This document shows, piece by piece, positions 1-5,599 of a DNA stretch of 7,705 nucleotides. Position 1 is the stretch's first letter. Every line of letters starts with the position of its first letter. The notes beneath the pieces were generated by a model. The model made no database searches and was not told where the DNA came from. It saw nothing but the letters and a program-made list of their open reading frames with translations. The stretch spans positions 1 through 7,705 of the forward strand of contig JAHZHV010000142.1 in NCBI GenBank assembly GCA_019420085.1, read 5' to 3'. A program made the translations under genes and the position numbers. This DNA comes from Christensenella sp. GTDB lineage: Bacteria > Bacillota > Clostridia > Christensenellales > Maliibacteriaceae.

Positions 1-429
1 CCTGTCTAAAGCGTTCTGCGCCGCATGAACAAGCGCGGGATAGCCCTGCTGCAGATCTGCCTGCAAAAGCTGTGCCAGCTGCTGGATATCCGCATCCGGC
101 ACATCCGATGCGACACCGGCAAAAAACGCTGCCAATTCCTGAAACAGCGCCTCTTCCGCCTCCCTGTATTGCTTCTGACAGCCGCGCGCCAAATTGGAAC
201 ACAGCGCCGCCATCTGCCCCGCGCAAAGGGCCGTATCTCCCTGCGCCGGTGCATGCGCCGCTTTGATCACAGGTGCAGCAGCCTGCGGCGCATCTCCCTG
301 TCTTTGAAACGACGCTTTGTCCGCACCGCACAGCGGACACGTCCACGTCTGCGGCAAATCTTCAAAAGGCACGCCTTCCTTTTGTTCGTCATAGACATAA
401 CCGCAGATGCCGCAAATCCATTTACTCAC
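1..429 (-). CDS. Rubredoxin-domain protein with helical C-terminal domain (partial)
   Basis: This is an electron-carrier or peroxide-stress protein of the rubredoxin/rubrerythrin type; 143 residues are visible and the frame is still open at the left edge. The rubredoxin domain (residues 3-41) shows CxxCGY at C6/C9 and CPLCG at C31/C34, the four ligands of a mononuclear iron site. Only 21 residues separate the two pairs, against about 29 in standard rubredoxin, so it is a short-loop form. An Ala/Pro linker (47-65) leads to an alpha-helical region from about 68 on, rich in Glu, Gln and Ala with extra cysteines C69, C77 and C84. I see no ExxH ferritin-like diiron motif in the visible part. The GTG start at 429 is supported by AAGGGAG (438-444), 8 nt upstream, and by an 8-bp overlap with the end of perR, which implies translational coupling. 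Pairing with PerR suggests a role in peroxide or oxygen detoxification; the exact reaction is inferred. Confidence 0.85.
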   Translation of the reverse strand, partial: MSKWICGICGYVYDEQKEGVPFEDLPQTWTCPLCGADKASFQRQGDAPQAAAPVIKAAHAPAQGDTALCAGQMAALCSNLARGCQKQYREAEEALFQELAAFFAGVASDVPDADIQQLAQLLQADLQQGYPALVHAAQNALDR

Positions 430-814
430 CGTCTTTTCTCCCTTCTGCTTGTATTTGCCGGTTTCTGCATGCATCGCACACATACATCAATTTTAAATCA
501 TAGGAAAGAATTGATACTTCCATCTGTTCCTGCAGCTGCTGCGTTAAATCATCCAGCACAATGTCAAGCAGCTTTCCGCAGGATCTGCAGACCAGATGAT
601 CGTGCTTTTGCACTCTGTCATATCGTTCCGGCATGCCCTCCAACGATATCCTTCGAATCAACCCCTCCGCACACAAACGATTTAAGTTGTTGTAGACGGT
701 AGCCAAAACAACTTTCGGATACGTCTGCCGCAACGCCAGAAACACCTGCTCCGCAGTCATGTGATCGTGCGATTGGGAGACAATCTGAAGAATTTGTTTT
801 GCATACTTTGTCAT
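422..814 (-). CDS. perR: PerR-type peroxide-sensing repressor (Fur family)
   Basis: A metal-dependent transcriptional repressor of 130 residues. The N-terminal winged helix (about 1-62) contains the recognition segment LATVYNNLNRL. The C-terminal dimerisation and metal domain follows. Residues matching the regulatory metal ligands of Bacillus subtilis PerR are all present: H18 (H37), D66 (D85), H71 and H73 (H91/H93) and D84 (D104). Asp rather than Glu at D84 matches B. subtilis PerR rather than Fur. The structural zinc site is C76xxC79 and C113xxC116. The frame can be read back to 856, but that would put the N-terminus inside the promoter. The ATG at 814, with AAGAGAG upstream and a normal family start, is preferred. 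It lies first in an operon with the rubredoxin-domain gene and has a Per box at its transcription start, so autorepression relieved by H2O2 is expected. Confidence 0.92.
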   Translation of the reverse strand: MTKYAKQILQIVSQSHDHMTAEQVFLALRQTYPKVVLATVYNNLNRLCAEGLIRRISLEGMPERYDRVQKHDHLVCRSCGKLLDIVLDDLTQQLQEQMEVSILSYDLKLMYVCDACRNRQIQAEGRKDGE

Positions 815-828
815 AACAGCAACTCTCT

Positions 829-843
829 TTAGAATTATTCTAA
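829..843. promoter_or_regulatory. Per box (PerR operator)
   Basis: TTAGAATTATTCTAA is a perfect 7-1-7 inverted repeat and differs from the Per box consensus TTATAATnATTATAA at only one position per half-site. It lies just downstream of the -10 element of the perR promoter, covering the likely transcription start, where a bound repressor would block initiation. This supports both the PerR assignment and autoregulation. Confidence 0.85.
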
Positions 844-847
844 TTTT

Positions 848-875
848 AGTATACAAAATTCAACCATATTGTCAA
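848..875 (-). promoter_or_regulatory. Sigma-A type promoter of the perR-rubredoxin operon
   Basis: Read on the minus strand: a consensus -35 TTGACA (870-875), a 16-bp spacer and a -10 TATACT (848-853). Transcription would start near 841-842, inside the Per box, giving a leader of about 27 nt before the ATG at 814. Confidence 0.8.
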
Positions 876-940
876 GTTCATTTTTTCCAATCGTTCTGCA
901 GTTCATCTGCAAAAAAACCATCCACTGTCATCATCAAATC

Positions 941-986
941 AAAAAACGGCGCCTGCATTTTGGTGTATCCAAAATACAGACGCCGT
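941..986 (-). terminator. Intrinsic terminator of the surface-protein gene
   Basis: Two 18-nt arms (946-963 and 969-986) form a stem around the loop TGTAT, followed on the minus strand by a run of six T (941-946). The two imperfect positions (952/980 and 956/976) become G-U wobbles in minus-strand RNA but C/A mismatches in plus-strand RNA, so the hairpin serves the minus-strand transcript. It separates the surface-protein gene from the perR promoter. Confidence 0.9.
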
Positions 987-1000
987 CCTGTTTTCACAGG
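987..1000 (-). other. Small GAAA-tetraloop hairpin next to the terminator
   Basis: In minus-strand RNA CCUGU-GAAA-ACAGG forms a 5-bp stem closed by a GNRA tetraloop. It lies between the stop codon (1012-1014) and the terminator and abuts the terminator stem with no unpaired base, so the two helices could stack. It may be a 3'-end stabilising element; the function is inferred. Confidence 0.5.
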
Positions 1001-1011
1001 CCGTTATGTCA

Positions 1012-2238
1012 TTAACCCTTTGCACGTCCGGCGCGCATGACAACCGCACCGACAGCCGCCGTAGCCATAATCAGCGCACAAAGCACCATTGCTGAATAGC
1101 CGCTTCCCGTCTGAGGAACCGTCTCCGGTTTTTCCTCCGCGATCGTGATGTTTTTACCCGGCTCCAACGACATGTCATTGACAAGCACGGTATTGCCGGT
1201 TGCATTTTCCACCGTAACACCGGCAGGAAGCACAATCTGCGTCTGTGCAGGCATCTGCACAAGGCGGACAGAATCGCCTGCTTTCAATGCCGCAAGCAGC
1301 GCCGTCACATTCGCCTGGCCAACAGCAGTCTGTGTCCCGCTGACCGCCATATAGTCGCTTTGCACATCCACACTGTTTTCATCCAGCGCCGTTGCAAAGC
1401 TGCCGCCCGTAACCGTGACCTTTTTACTTTCGGCTTCCGTGCTGATCTTGCCCGCCACACTGCCGCCGGAAATGACGATTTGACCATGATCCTGATTGAC
1501 AACGTCGCCGGTAATGACAGAACCGGTAATCTGAATAGACGGCGTTTTGTCATCATATCCGGCCGCAGTATAATTGTACGCACGCACAGTACCGTCAACC
1601 GTACCGCCGGACAGCGTAATTCTGCCGCCGTTGGTCGCCTGCACGTCGCCCGTGACGACGCCGTCTTCCAGATACACATCGCCGCCGTCATAGCCGCCCC
1701 ATTGATCGGAGTCAAACGCCGCACCACCTGCCGCCGCCGTGATCCGGCTGCCGCCTTTGATGACAGTCTTGCCATTGTTGTTGGAGACAATCAGCTGCGT
1801 CAGATTGTCCGCTCCGGACATCTGCACGCCGTCAATTGTCAGATTGCAGTAGTTTTGCACCAACAGCTTCGCCGTCTGAGACGTCAACGCACCGTTTCTG
1901 ATCTCAACCGTCGAATCCTTGAGCAGCTGCAATCCATTGGTTTCCGTACCGGTGGAACCAACCGTATCCGTAACCTGCCAGGTGAATGTATTCAAATCAA
2001 ATACGATATTCTGCCCTTCTGACACTTTCACACCAGCTCCGGTGAAATTTTCATTCAGCGTGATCACGGCCTTCGTACCGTCTTTGGGGGCAGCCGCCAC
2101 AGCCGCCGCAACGGTTTCATATCCCGTTGTTGTCTCACCAACGGTCATGGAAACCGGCTCGCCCTCCGCCAGCGCCGTCATGCCAAAAGCACACATAGAT
2201 AAAACAAATACAACTAACGTACACAACCAGCGTTTCAT
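1012..2238 (-). CDS. Secreted beta-helix-like surface protein with VPQTG sorting signal
   Basis: A 408-residue exported protein of unknown function. Residues 1-24 form a signal peptide: KR, a hydrophobic core, then a cleavage site after A-L-A24. The middle (about 90-310) is a series of short Gly-, Thr-, Val- and Asp-rich units with recurring patterns such as ITLSGGTVDG, IVISGGSVAG and VTVTGGSF. This is typical of a right-handed parallel beta-helix (pectate-lyase-like fold), but I see no clear catalytic set. The C-terminus has VPQTG (374-378), a hydrophobic segment (about 383-403) and a basic tail RAGRAKG, the three-part layout of a sortase substrate. VPQTG is a variant of LPXTG. The start is firm: AAAGGAGG (2245-2252) lies 6 nt before the ATG. 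It appears to be a single-gene unit ending at the terminator at 941-986. It could be an adhesin or a glycan-binding protein; nothing in the sequence decides. Confidence 0.85.
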   Translation of the reverse strand: MKRWLCTLVVFVLSMCAFGMTALAEGEPVSMTVGETTTGYETVAAAVAAAPKDGTKAVITLNENFTGAGVKVSEGQNIVFDLNTFTWQVTDTVGSTGTETNGLQLLKDSTVEIRNGALTSQTAKLLVQNYCNLTIDGVQMSGADNLTQLIVSNNNGKTVIKGGSRITAAAGGAAFDSDQWGGYDGGDVYLEDGVVTGDVQATNGGRITLSGGTVDGTVRAYNYTAAGYDDKTPSIQITGSVITGDVVNQDHGQIVISGGSVAGKISTEAESKKVTVTGGSFATALDENSVDVQSDYMAVSGTQTAVGQANVTALLAALKAGDSVRLVQMPAQTQIVLPAGVTVENATGNTVLVNDMSLEPGKNITIAEEKPETVPQTGSGYSAMVLCALIMATAAVGAVVMRAGRAKG

Positions 2239-2244
2239 ATCGAT

Positions 2245-2252
2245 CCTCCTTT
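2245..2252 (-). promoter_or_regulatory. Strong ribosome binding site of the surface-protein gene
   Basis: AAAGGAGG on the minus strand, 6 nt before the ATG at 2238, close to a perfect anti-16S match. It fixes the start codon. Confidence 0.85.
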
Positions 2253-2352
2253 ACCGCATAAACGTCATTTTACTGCAACATCAATCAAACAACTTCACTC
2301 ACCGGATTTGTGCAATCACCCGCCAATCTCAAAAGATCGAGTTCAACCAAAT

Positions 2353-2398
2353 AAGTCTGTAAAAAGACTATATACAGATTACCATTTTTTTCATCCAA
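2353..2398 (-). promoter_or_regulatory. Candidate promoter with inverted-repeat operator for the surface-protein gene
   Basis: On the minus strand TTGGAT (2393-2398) and TATATA (2369-2374) are 18 bp apart, a moderate sigma-A-like match. The -10 region sits inside an inverted repeat whose half-sites are AAGTCTGTA (2353-2361) and TACAGATT (2373-2380); they share the core TCTGTA and their centres are about 20 bp apart. The spacing fits a regulator contacting one face of the helix. Transcription from here would leave a 5' leader of about 120 nt. I did not recognise a riboswitch in that leader. Both the promoter and the operator are inferred. Confidence 0.4.
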
Positions 2399-2830
2399 AT
2401 ACAAGTTTCATCCGATCTTCCAAAACAAATACCGCTGCATATTGCGATCTGTCTGCAGAAGGATCATTCCAAATCTTACTGTATTTTATCGACATATCCG
2501 CCCGCTTCGTCCAACTTTCACCGCCCCTACAATATGAATGAAGTTGCCGCTTTTTACATGCGGTCTAATTGAAACACAGAGAATAACAAGAATGGTTTTC
2601 GGCAGGAAACAACGTCCATTGACCCAAACGCCTGCATGGCATCACTTCGGATTTGCAGTAATGAAACCTCTAATTGGACTTCCAAGTTTTTGCAATGGTC
2701 AATCACATGCTTTGTATTGCTTGGACGCTTGCTCAAAATTCATTTGCGACTGATTACGCTGCGCGTTCCGTTAACCGCCATATTCTGATACGGATTCCGG
2801 AAAATATCAAATCCTTTAAAGGACAGCACA

Positions 2831-2956
2831 GTGAATCCACAGCATCATCTGCCCGGACGCAAGCGTAAAATCAATCAGCAAGGCAAACGCAATGCCTTCC
2901 TCCTTCCCGAGCAGGCAATCGCTGCGTCAATCGGAAATCAGCGCAATTTTCATTGA
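2831..2956 (+). CDS. Possible small basic protein (41 aa), doubtful
   Basis: A GTG-initiated frame of 41 codons preceded by AAAGGA (2818-2823) at a good 7-nt spacing. The product is basic, with GRKRK near residues 9-13, and has no signal peptide or membrane segment. I do not recognise a family. The opposite strand carries a codon-aligned frame (2816-2959) broken by one TGA, so at most one strand is likely to be real. It is the only convincing plus-strand initiation signal in the gene-poor region, but no plus-strand promoter directly upstream is evident. Confidence 0.18.
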   Translation: MNPQHHLPGRKRKINQQGKRNAFLLPEQAIAASIGNQRNFH

Positions 2957-2982
2957 CATTTTTATAAAACCTGGTTTATAGA
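2953..2982 (+). promoter_or_regulatory. Orphan promoter-like sequence with overlapping inverted repeat
   Basis: On the plus strand TTGACA (2953-2958) is followed by TATAGA (2977-2982) after 18 bp, or TTATAG (2976-2981) after 17 bp. An inverted repeat TATAAAACC-T-GGTTTATA (2963-2980) fills the spacer and -10 element and resembles a repressor operator. On the minus strand TTGCAA with TTATAA at about 18 bp gives a weaker opposing match. No gene with a start signal lies downstream on the plus strand before the tRNA, which is antisense to it. Confidence 0.35.
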
Positions 2983-3175
2983 ATTTTGCAATTGAAGAAA
3001 AAGAAAAAAACTCAGAAAACACTTGATTTCAAAGGGCTTTTATGTGAAAAATCAAAACTGTATCGATACCGGAACGTTCAATTTCGCAACAAAATCAAAA
3101 TCATAACGCAGCATAGGCGGTTGTAATTTGGAAAAGAGGGCAGCACAATGCGCACGCGCTGAACTTTGCAACGAA

Positions 3176-3218
3176 ATTAAAAAGCTTGTCGCAGGCGATA
3201 TGCCGCTTGCGACAAGCT
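3176..3218 (-). terminator. Intrinsic terminator of tRNA-Ser
   Basis: On the minus strand AGCTTGTCGCA (3208-3218) pairs perfectly over 11 bp with TGCGACAAGCT (3183-3193), followed by a TTTTTAATTT tract. The inner GGC/GCC can extend the stem. The first stem base is also the terminal A of the tRNA CCA, so there is no spacer between tRNA and terminator. Confidence 0.88.
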
Positions 3219-3306
3219 GGCGGAGCGGGTGGGATTCGAACCCACGTGCGCTTTCGCGCAAAACGCTTTCGAGGCGTCCCCGTTATGACCACTTCGATAC
3301 CGCTCC
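3218..3306 (-). tRNA. tRNA-Ser, anticodon CGA, CCA encoded
   Basis: Complete cloverleaf of a class II tRNA on the minus strand. Acceptor GGAGCGG (3300-3306) pairs with CCGCTCC, followed by discriminator G and an encoded CCA (3218-3220). The anticodon stem GACGC/GCGTT encloses the loop CTCGAAA, giving anticodon CGA, which reads UCG serine codons. A long variable arm, TGCGC-GAAA-GCGCA, is diagnostic of serine tRNAs. The T arm is GTGGG-TTCGAAT-CCCAC. The length is 89 nt including CCA. It has its own promoter and terminator and so is a single-gene unit. Confidence 0.96.
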
Positions 3307-3312
3307 ATGGCA

Positions 3313-3340
3313 CTGTGTGGCGCATCCGCGCACCGCACAG
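3313..3340 (-). other. Hairpin in the tRNA-Ser precursor leader
   Basis: Just before the mature 5' end, minus-strand RNA can fold with CTGTG pairing CACAG, then GG/CC and CGC/GCG around the loop GGAT, with small bulges. It lies 6 nt from the RNase P cleavage position. A processing role is possible but not shown. Confidence 0.35.
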
Positions 3341-3350
3341 AACATAGTGC

Positions 3351-3379
3351 AGTATAGCATGTCAAAAGAATTTTTTCAA
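3351..3379 (-). promoter_or_regulatory. Promoter of tRNA-Ser
   Basis: On the minus strand TTGAAA (3374-3379), a 17-bp spacer and TATACT (3351-3356), nearly consensus. Transcription would start near 3344, giving a leader of about 38 nt before the tRNA at 3306. Confidence 0.8.
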
Positions 3380-3455
3380 GGCAAAAGCGCAAATAATCCC
3401 CTCGCAGAGACATTTTGAAAACAAGCTGCGCACATATACCGTTGCGGCACCATAT

Positions 3456-4475
3456 TCAGACAAACCGCTGCTGATTTTGGAAAACTTCGGCCAGTGCCAA
3501 AATATTTTGCGGCGGTACATCAAACGTAATAGCATGCGTCGGCGCAATAATCAGTCCGCCGTGATCCCGCAGCGCGCGGATAATGCGCACCGTTTCCTGC
3601 TGCACACCCTTTTCATCCATGATCGGCAGACATTGCTGTGTCGAAACGCCGCCCCAGAAGGCAAGTTTGTCACCGTAGAGTTTTTTCATCTTCTCGATGT
3701 CGTAGATTTCCGGTTGGAATGTCTGATAGCAATCCAGCCCGATTTCGATTAAATCAGGGAAAATTTCATGGCAATCGCCGCAGGAATGCTGAATAACAAA
3801 TTTCCCCTTCTCCTTAATTCGGGCATACAGGCGTGCCATACGCGGTTTGATAAAACGGCGCCAATGTTCCGGCCCCATGATGAGCCCGCGCTGCTGCCCC
3901 CAGTCGTCGCCAAAGTAAACGCCATCGATGTCATACTCCAGTGCAATATCCACCAAATGACAGAAGTAATCACAGATGCGGTCAAACAGCGCCTCCAGTT
4001 CTTCCGGGCAGAGAATCATGTTCATTAAAACATTTTCCATGCCCATAAGGCTCCAGGCGCGCTCAAACATGCAAAACCCGAATCCCGCCATGGTAAAGCG
4101 GCCGTTGGACGTCGCAACCAGCTGTTCATATTCTTTTCGCAGGCGCGCCTCATCGCAGGCCGGAAATGTATAGGTATCCTCTTCCAGATCCGCAATCTGC
4201 GGATTTTCCACGACGCCGATATCCTTATCCGCGCCGTTACGGTTCCAGATAACGCCGAATTCATCCCTGAAGTACCCCGGACGGTCCTCGATCTGCGTCG
4301 GCCAGCCCCAATACTGAATATAATGCAGTGCGCTTCCCAGCTTTTCTTCAATCTGCGAATCGCCTGTATAATCGATCAGCTTTTCAAGCGCCTGCTGTGT
4401 AAATTCCATGTGATACGGTACAGTTTCATGTTCTCTGTGCAGCAGTGCCTCGATCACAGCTTCCCGTTTTGTCAT
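3456..4475 (-). CDS. URO-D-fold corrinoid methyltransferase (COG0407), His variant
   Basis: A 339-residue member of the uroporphyrinogen decarboxylase superfamily, in the branch of cobalamin-linked methyltransferases rather than HemE. Such enzymes move a methyl group between a substrate and a corrinoid protein using a zinc site. The barrel carries GVYFGDDWGQQ (185-195) and HSCGDC (H230, C232, C235), the expected start of the zinc site. Near the C-terminus, where MtaA-type enzymes have GCEIP, it reads APTHAI, with H314 at the ligand-Cys position and the conserved PP (321-322) after it. I chose the ATG at 4475: GGAGG (4484-4488) is 8 nt upstream and TKREAVIEALLH matches the usual family start. 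An ATG at 4490 would add five residues. It is last in the operon, 20 bp after the second methyltransferase, with no clear terminator following. Substrate unknown; a demethylating (MT I) role is inferred. Confidence 0.85.
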   Translation of the reverse strand: MTKREAVIEALLHREHETVPYHMEFTQQALEKLIDYTGDSQIEEKLGSALHYIQYWGWPTQIEDRPGYFRDEFGVIWNRNGADKDIGVVENPQIADLEEDTYTFPACDEARLRKEYEQLVATSNGRFTMAGFGFCMFERAWSLMGMENVLMNMILCPEELEALFDRICDYFCHLVDIALEYDIDGVYFGDDWGQQRGLIMGPEHWRRFIKPRMARLYARIKEKGKFVIQHSCGDCHEIFPDLIEIGLDCYQTFQPEIYDIEKMKKLYGDKLAFWGGVSTQQCLPIMDEKGVQQETVRIIRALRDHGGLIIAPTHAITFDVPPQNILALAEVFQNQQRFV

Positions 4476-4495
4476 CGCATATTCCTCCATTTCCC

Positions 4496-5518
4496 TTATA
4501 TTTCCTCCTGCGCGATACGCAGTAATTCCTCATGAATGGCCATCACATTTTCAGGCGGTGTCATGCGCGGAATCTCACAGCCACTTGCCACAATACTGCG
4601 CGCATTCCCGTTTTCCACACAAATGCGTGTCCATTTGCGATTTTCCTCCACACTGCCCTGCAAAATGACATCCGTGGGATTAATCTGCCCGCAGATCGCA
4701 CAACGATCCTGTGCCGCATCGATTGCCTTTTTCATATCAACCATATAATCGATATCCACAATATCCGCGCCGCTTTGCACCATGTCCGCCACGATATGGT
4801 TGATGTTTCCGCAAATGTGCAGCTTCACACGCGCACCTGCGGCGTGTACCGCTTCGATAATCTTTTTTTCACGCGGCAGGACATAGTCCCGGTAGTTATC
4901 TGCGCTGATCAATGAAGCCGCAGCATCACCCATGCCAATAAAATCCGCGCCTGCATCCACCTGCGCCAAAGCACAGCGAATTGCCTGCTGTGTCAACACA
5001 TCCATAGCGCGGCAAACTTCATCCGGTTCGTCAAAGAGCATCATCATCGCCTCAGAGATATCCGCAAGATCCGTAAACTCGGCCCAGGGCCCCTCCACCC
5101 ATCCGAGGATCGGATAGGCGTCGCCGCATTGTGCCTTGAACAGTTCCACGGCACGAATGCGGTCAAGCATGCGCTCTGACTGCATCGGATCCCATAAGTG
5201 AATTTTGTCAAAATCCTCTATGTCCGCAATCAAGGGTTCCGTCACAGCGGGAAGATAATCTTCCTGATAGCGCACCTTTGCACCGAAGTCAAATGTCTCG
5301 CGATACGGATCCGACAGCGTGGACATCATGTCAATACCAAAATCCTCCGCCGCCTTTTTCTGGGCTTCAACCAGAACACGGTAATCGCGGCAAAAATCAC
5401 CGTATTTAACACCGATGTACTGTGCAGCAAACTGCATGGTAATATTCATATTCGGAATTTTATCGACCGGTTTGCCTTCCAAACGGCATAACAGGCGTTC
5501 TTTCGGCGTCATCTGCAT
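4496..5518 (-). CDS. URO-D-fold corrinoid methyltransferase (MtaA/COG0407-like)
   Basis: A 340-residue paralogue of the downstream gene that looks more like MtaA/MtbA. The N-terminus TPKERLLCRLEGKPVDKIP is the family signature. FIGMGDAAASLIS (193-205) is followed by LHICGN (H234, C236), and the third zinc ligand Cys lies in SGCEIP (C314) before TPPENV. The H-x-C...C trio is that of zinc methyltransferases that activate a thiol or exchange methyl groups with a corrinoid protein. HemE lacks it, so haem synthesis is unlikely. The frame is open back to 5590, but AGGAGG (5528-5533) 9 nt before the ATG at 5518 and the family start favour 5518. It lies 81 bp after the activator gene and 20 bp before the second methyltransferase. 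The acceptor (coenzyme M, tetrahydrofolate or another thiol) cannot be read from sequence. Confidence 0.87.
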   Translation of the reverse strand: MQMTPKERLLCRLEGKPVDKIPNMNITMQFAAQYIGVKYGDFCRDYRVLVEAQKKAAEDFGIDMMSTLSDPYRETFDFGAKVRYQEDYLPAVTEPLIADIEDFDKIHLWDPMQSERMLDRIRAVELFKAQCGDAYPILGWVEGPWAEFTDLADISEAMMMLFDEPDEVCRAMDVLTQQAIRCALAQVDAGADFIGMGDAAASLISADNYRDYVLPREKKIIEAVHAAGARVKLHICGNINHIVADMVQSGADIVDIDYMVDMKKAIDAAQDRCAICGQINPTDVILQGSVEENRKWTRICVENGNARSIVASGCEIPRMTPPENVMAIHEELLRIAQEEI

Positions 5519-5599
5519 GGCTTCATTCCTCCTGACAATTGAAAAATAAGTGTTTTTATTCTTATACAATCGATCCACGCCCGATTGCATGATTCTCTC

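Larger units (their letters stand above)
2400..3175. other. Gene-poor intergenic region
   Basis: About 780 bp with no gene I can support. Reading frames of 60-77 codons occur on both strands (for example 2538-2753 plus and 2554-2736 minus), but none has a ribosome binding site or a recognisable motif. From about 2940 to 3060 the sequence becomes markedly AT-rich, with purine runs. A promoter-like sequence with an inverted repeat (2953-2982) and a 41-codon frame (2831-2956) are listed separately. The region might be a decayed gene or might encode an unannotated RNA. Confidence 0.5.

Noticed and set aside
25..702. Plus-strand frame of 225 codons
   Set aside because: It covers the antisense of the rubredoxin-domain and perR genes and has no motif or initiation signal of its own.
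1360..2022. Long plus-strand frame opposite the surface-protein gene
   Set aside because: No ribosome binding site and no domain; the minus-strand protein here has a signal peptide, repeats and a sorting signal, so this is a codon-bias shadow.
2241..2352. Riboswitch in the long leader of the surface-protein gene
   Set aside because: The leader of about 120 nt drew attention, but I could not match it to a known riboswitch consensus or find a terminator/antiterminator pair.
2538..2753. Plus-strand 71-codon frame and the overlapping minus-strand frame 2554-2736
   Set aside because: Neither has a ribosome binding site or a motif I recognise; I considered a transposase remnant but found no catalytic pattern or terminal inverted repeats.
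3128..3418. Plus-strand reading frame of 96 codons
   Set aside because: It is antisense to tRNA-Ser; the stretch resembling WRSGWDSNPRALS is the familiar artefact of translating a tRNA in reverse.
3381..3455. Terminator after the last methyltransferase gene
   Set aside because: Only very short stems with no T-tract are visible; the operon may read through to the tRNA terminator.
3456..5518. Haem biosynthesis uroporphyrinogen decarboxylase (HemE)
   Set aside because: Both proteins carry the H-x-C zinc motif of methyltransferases and sit next to a corrinoid activator; HemE lacks that motif.
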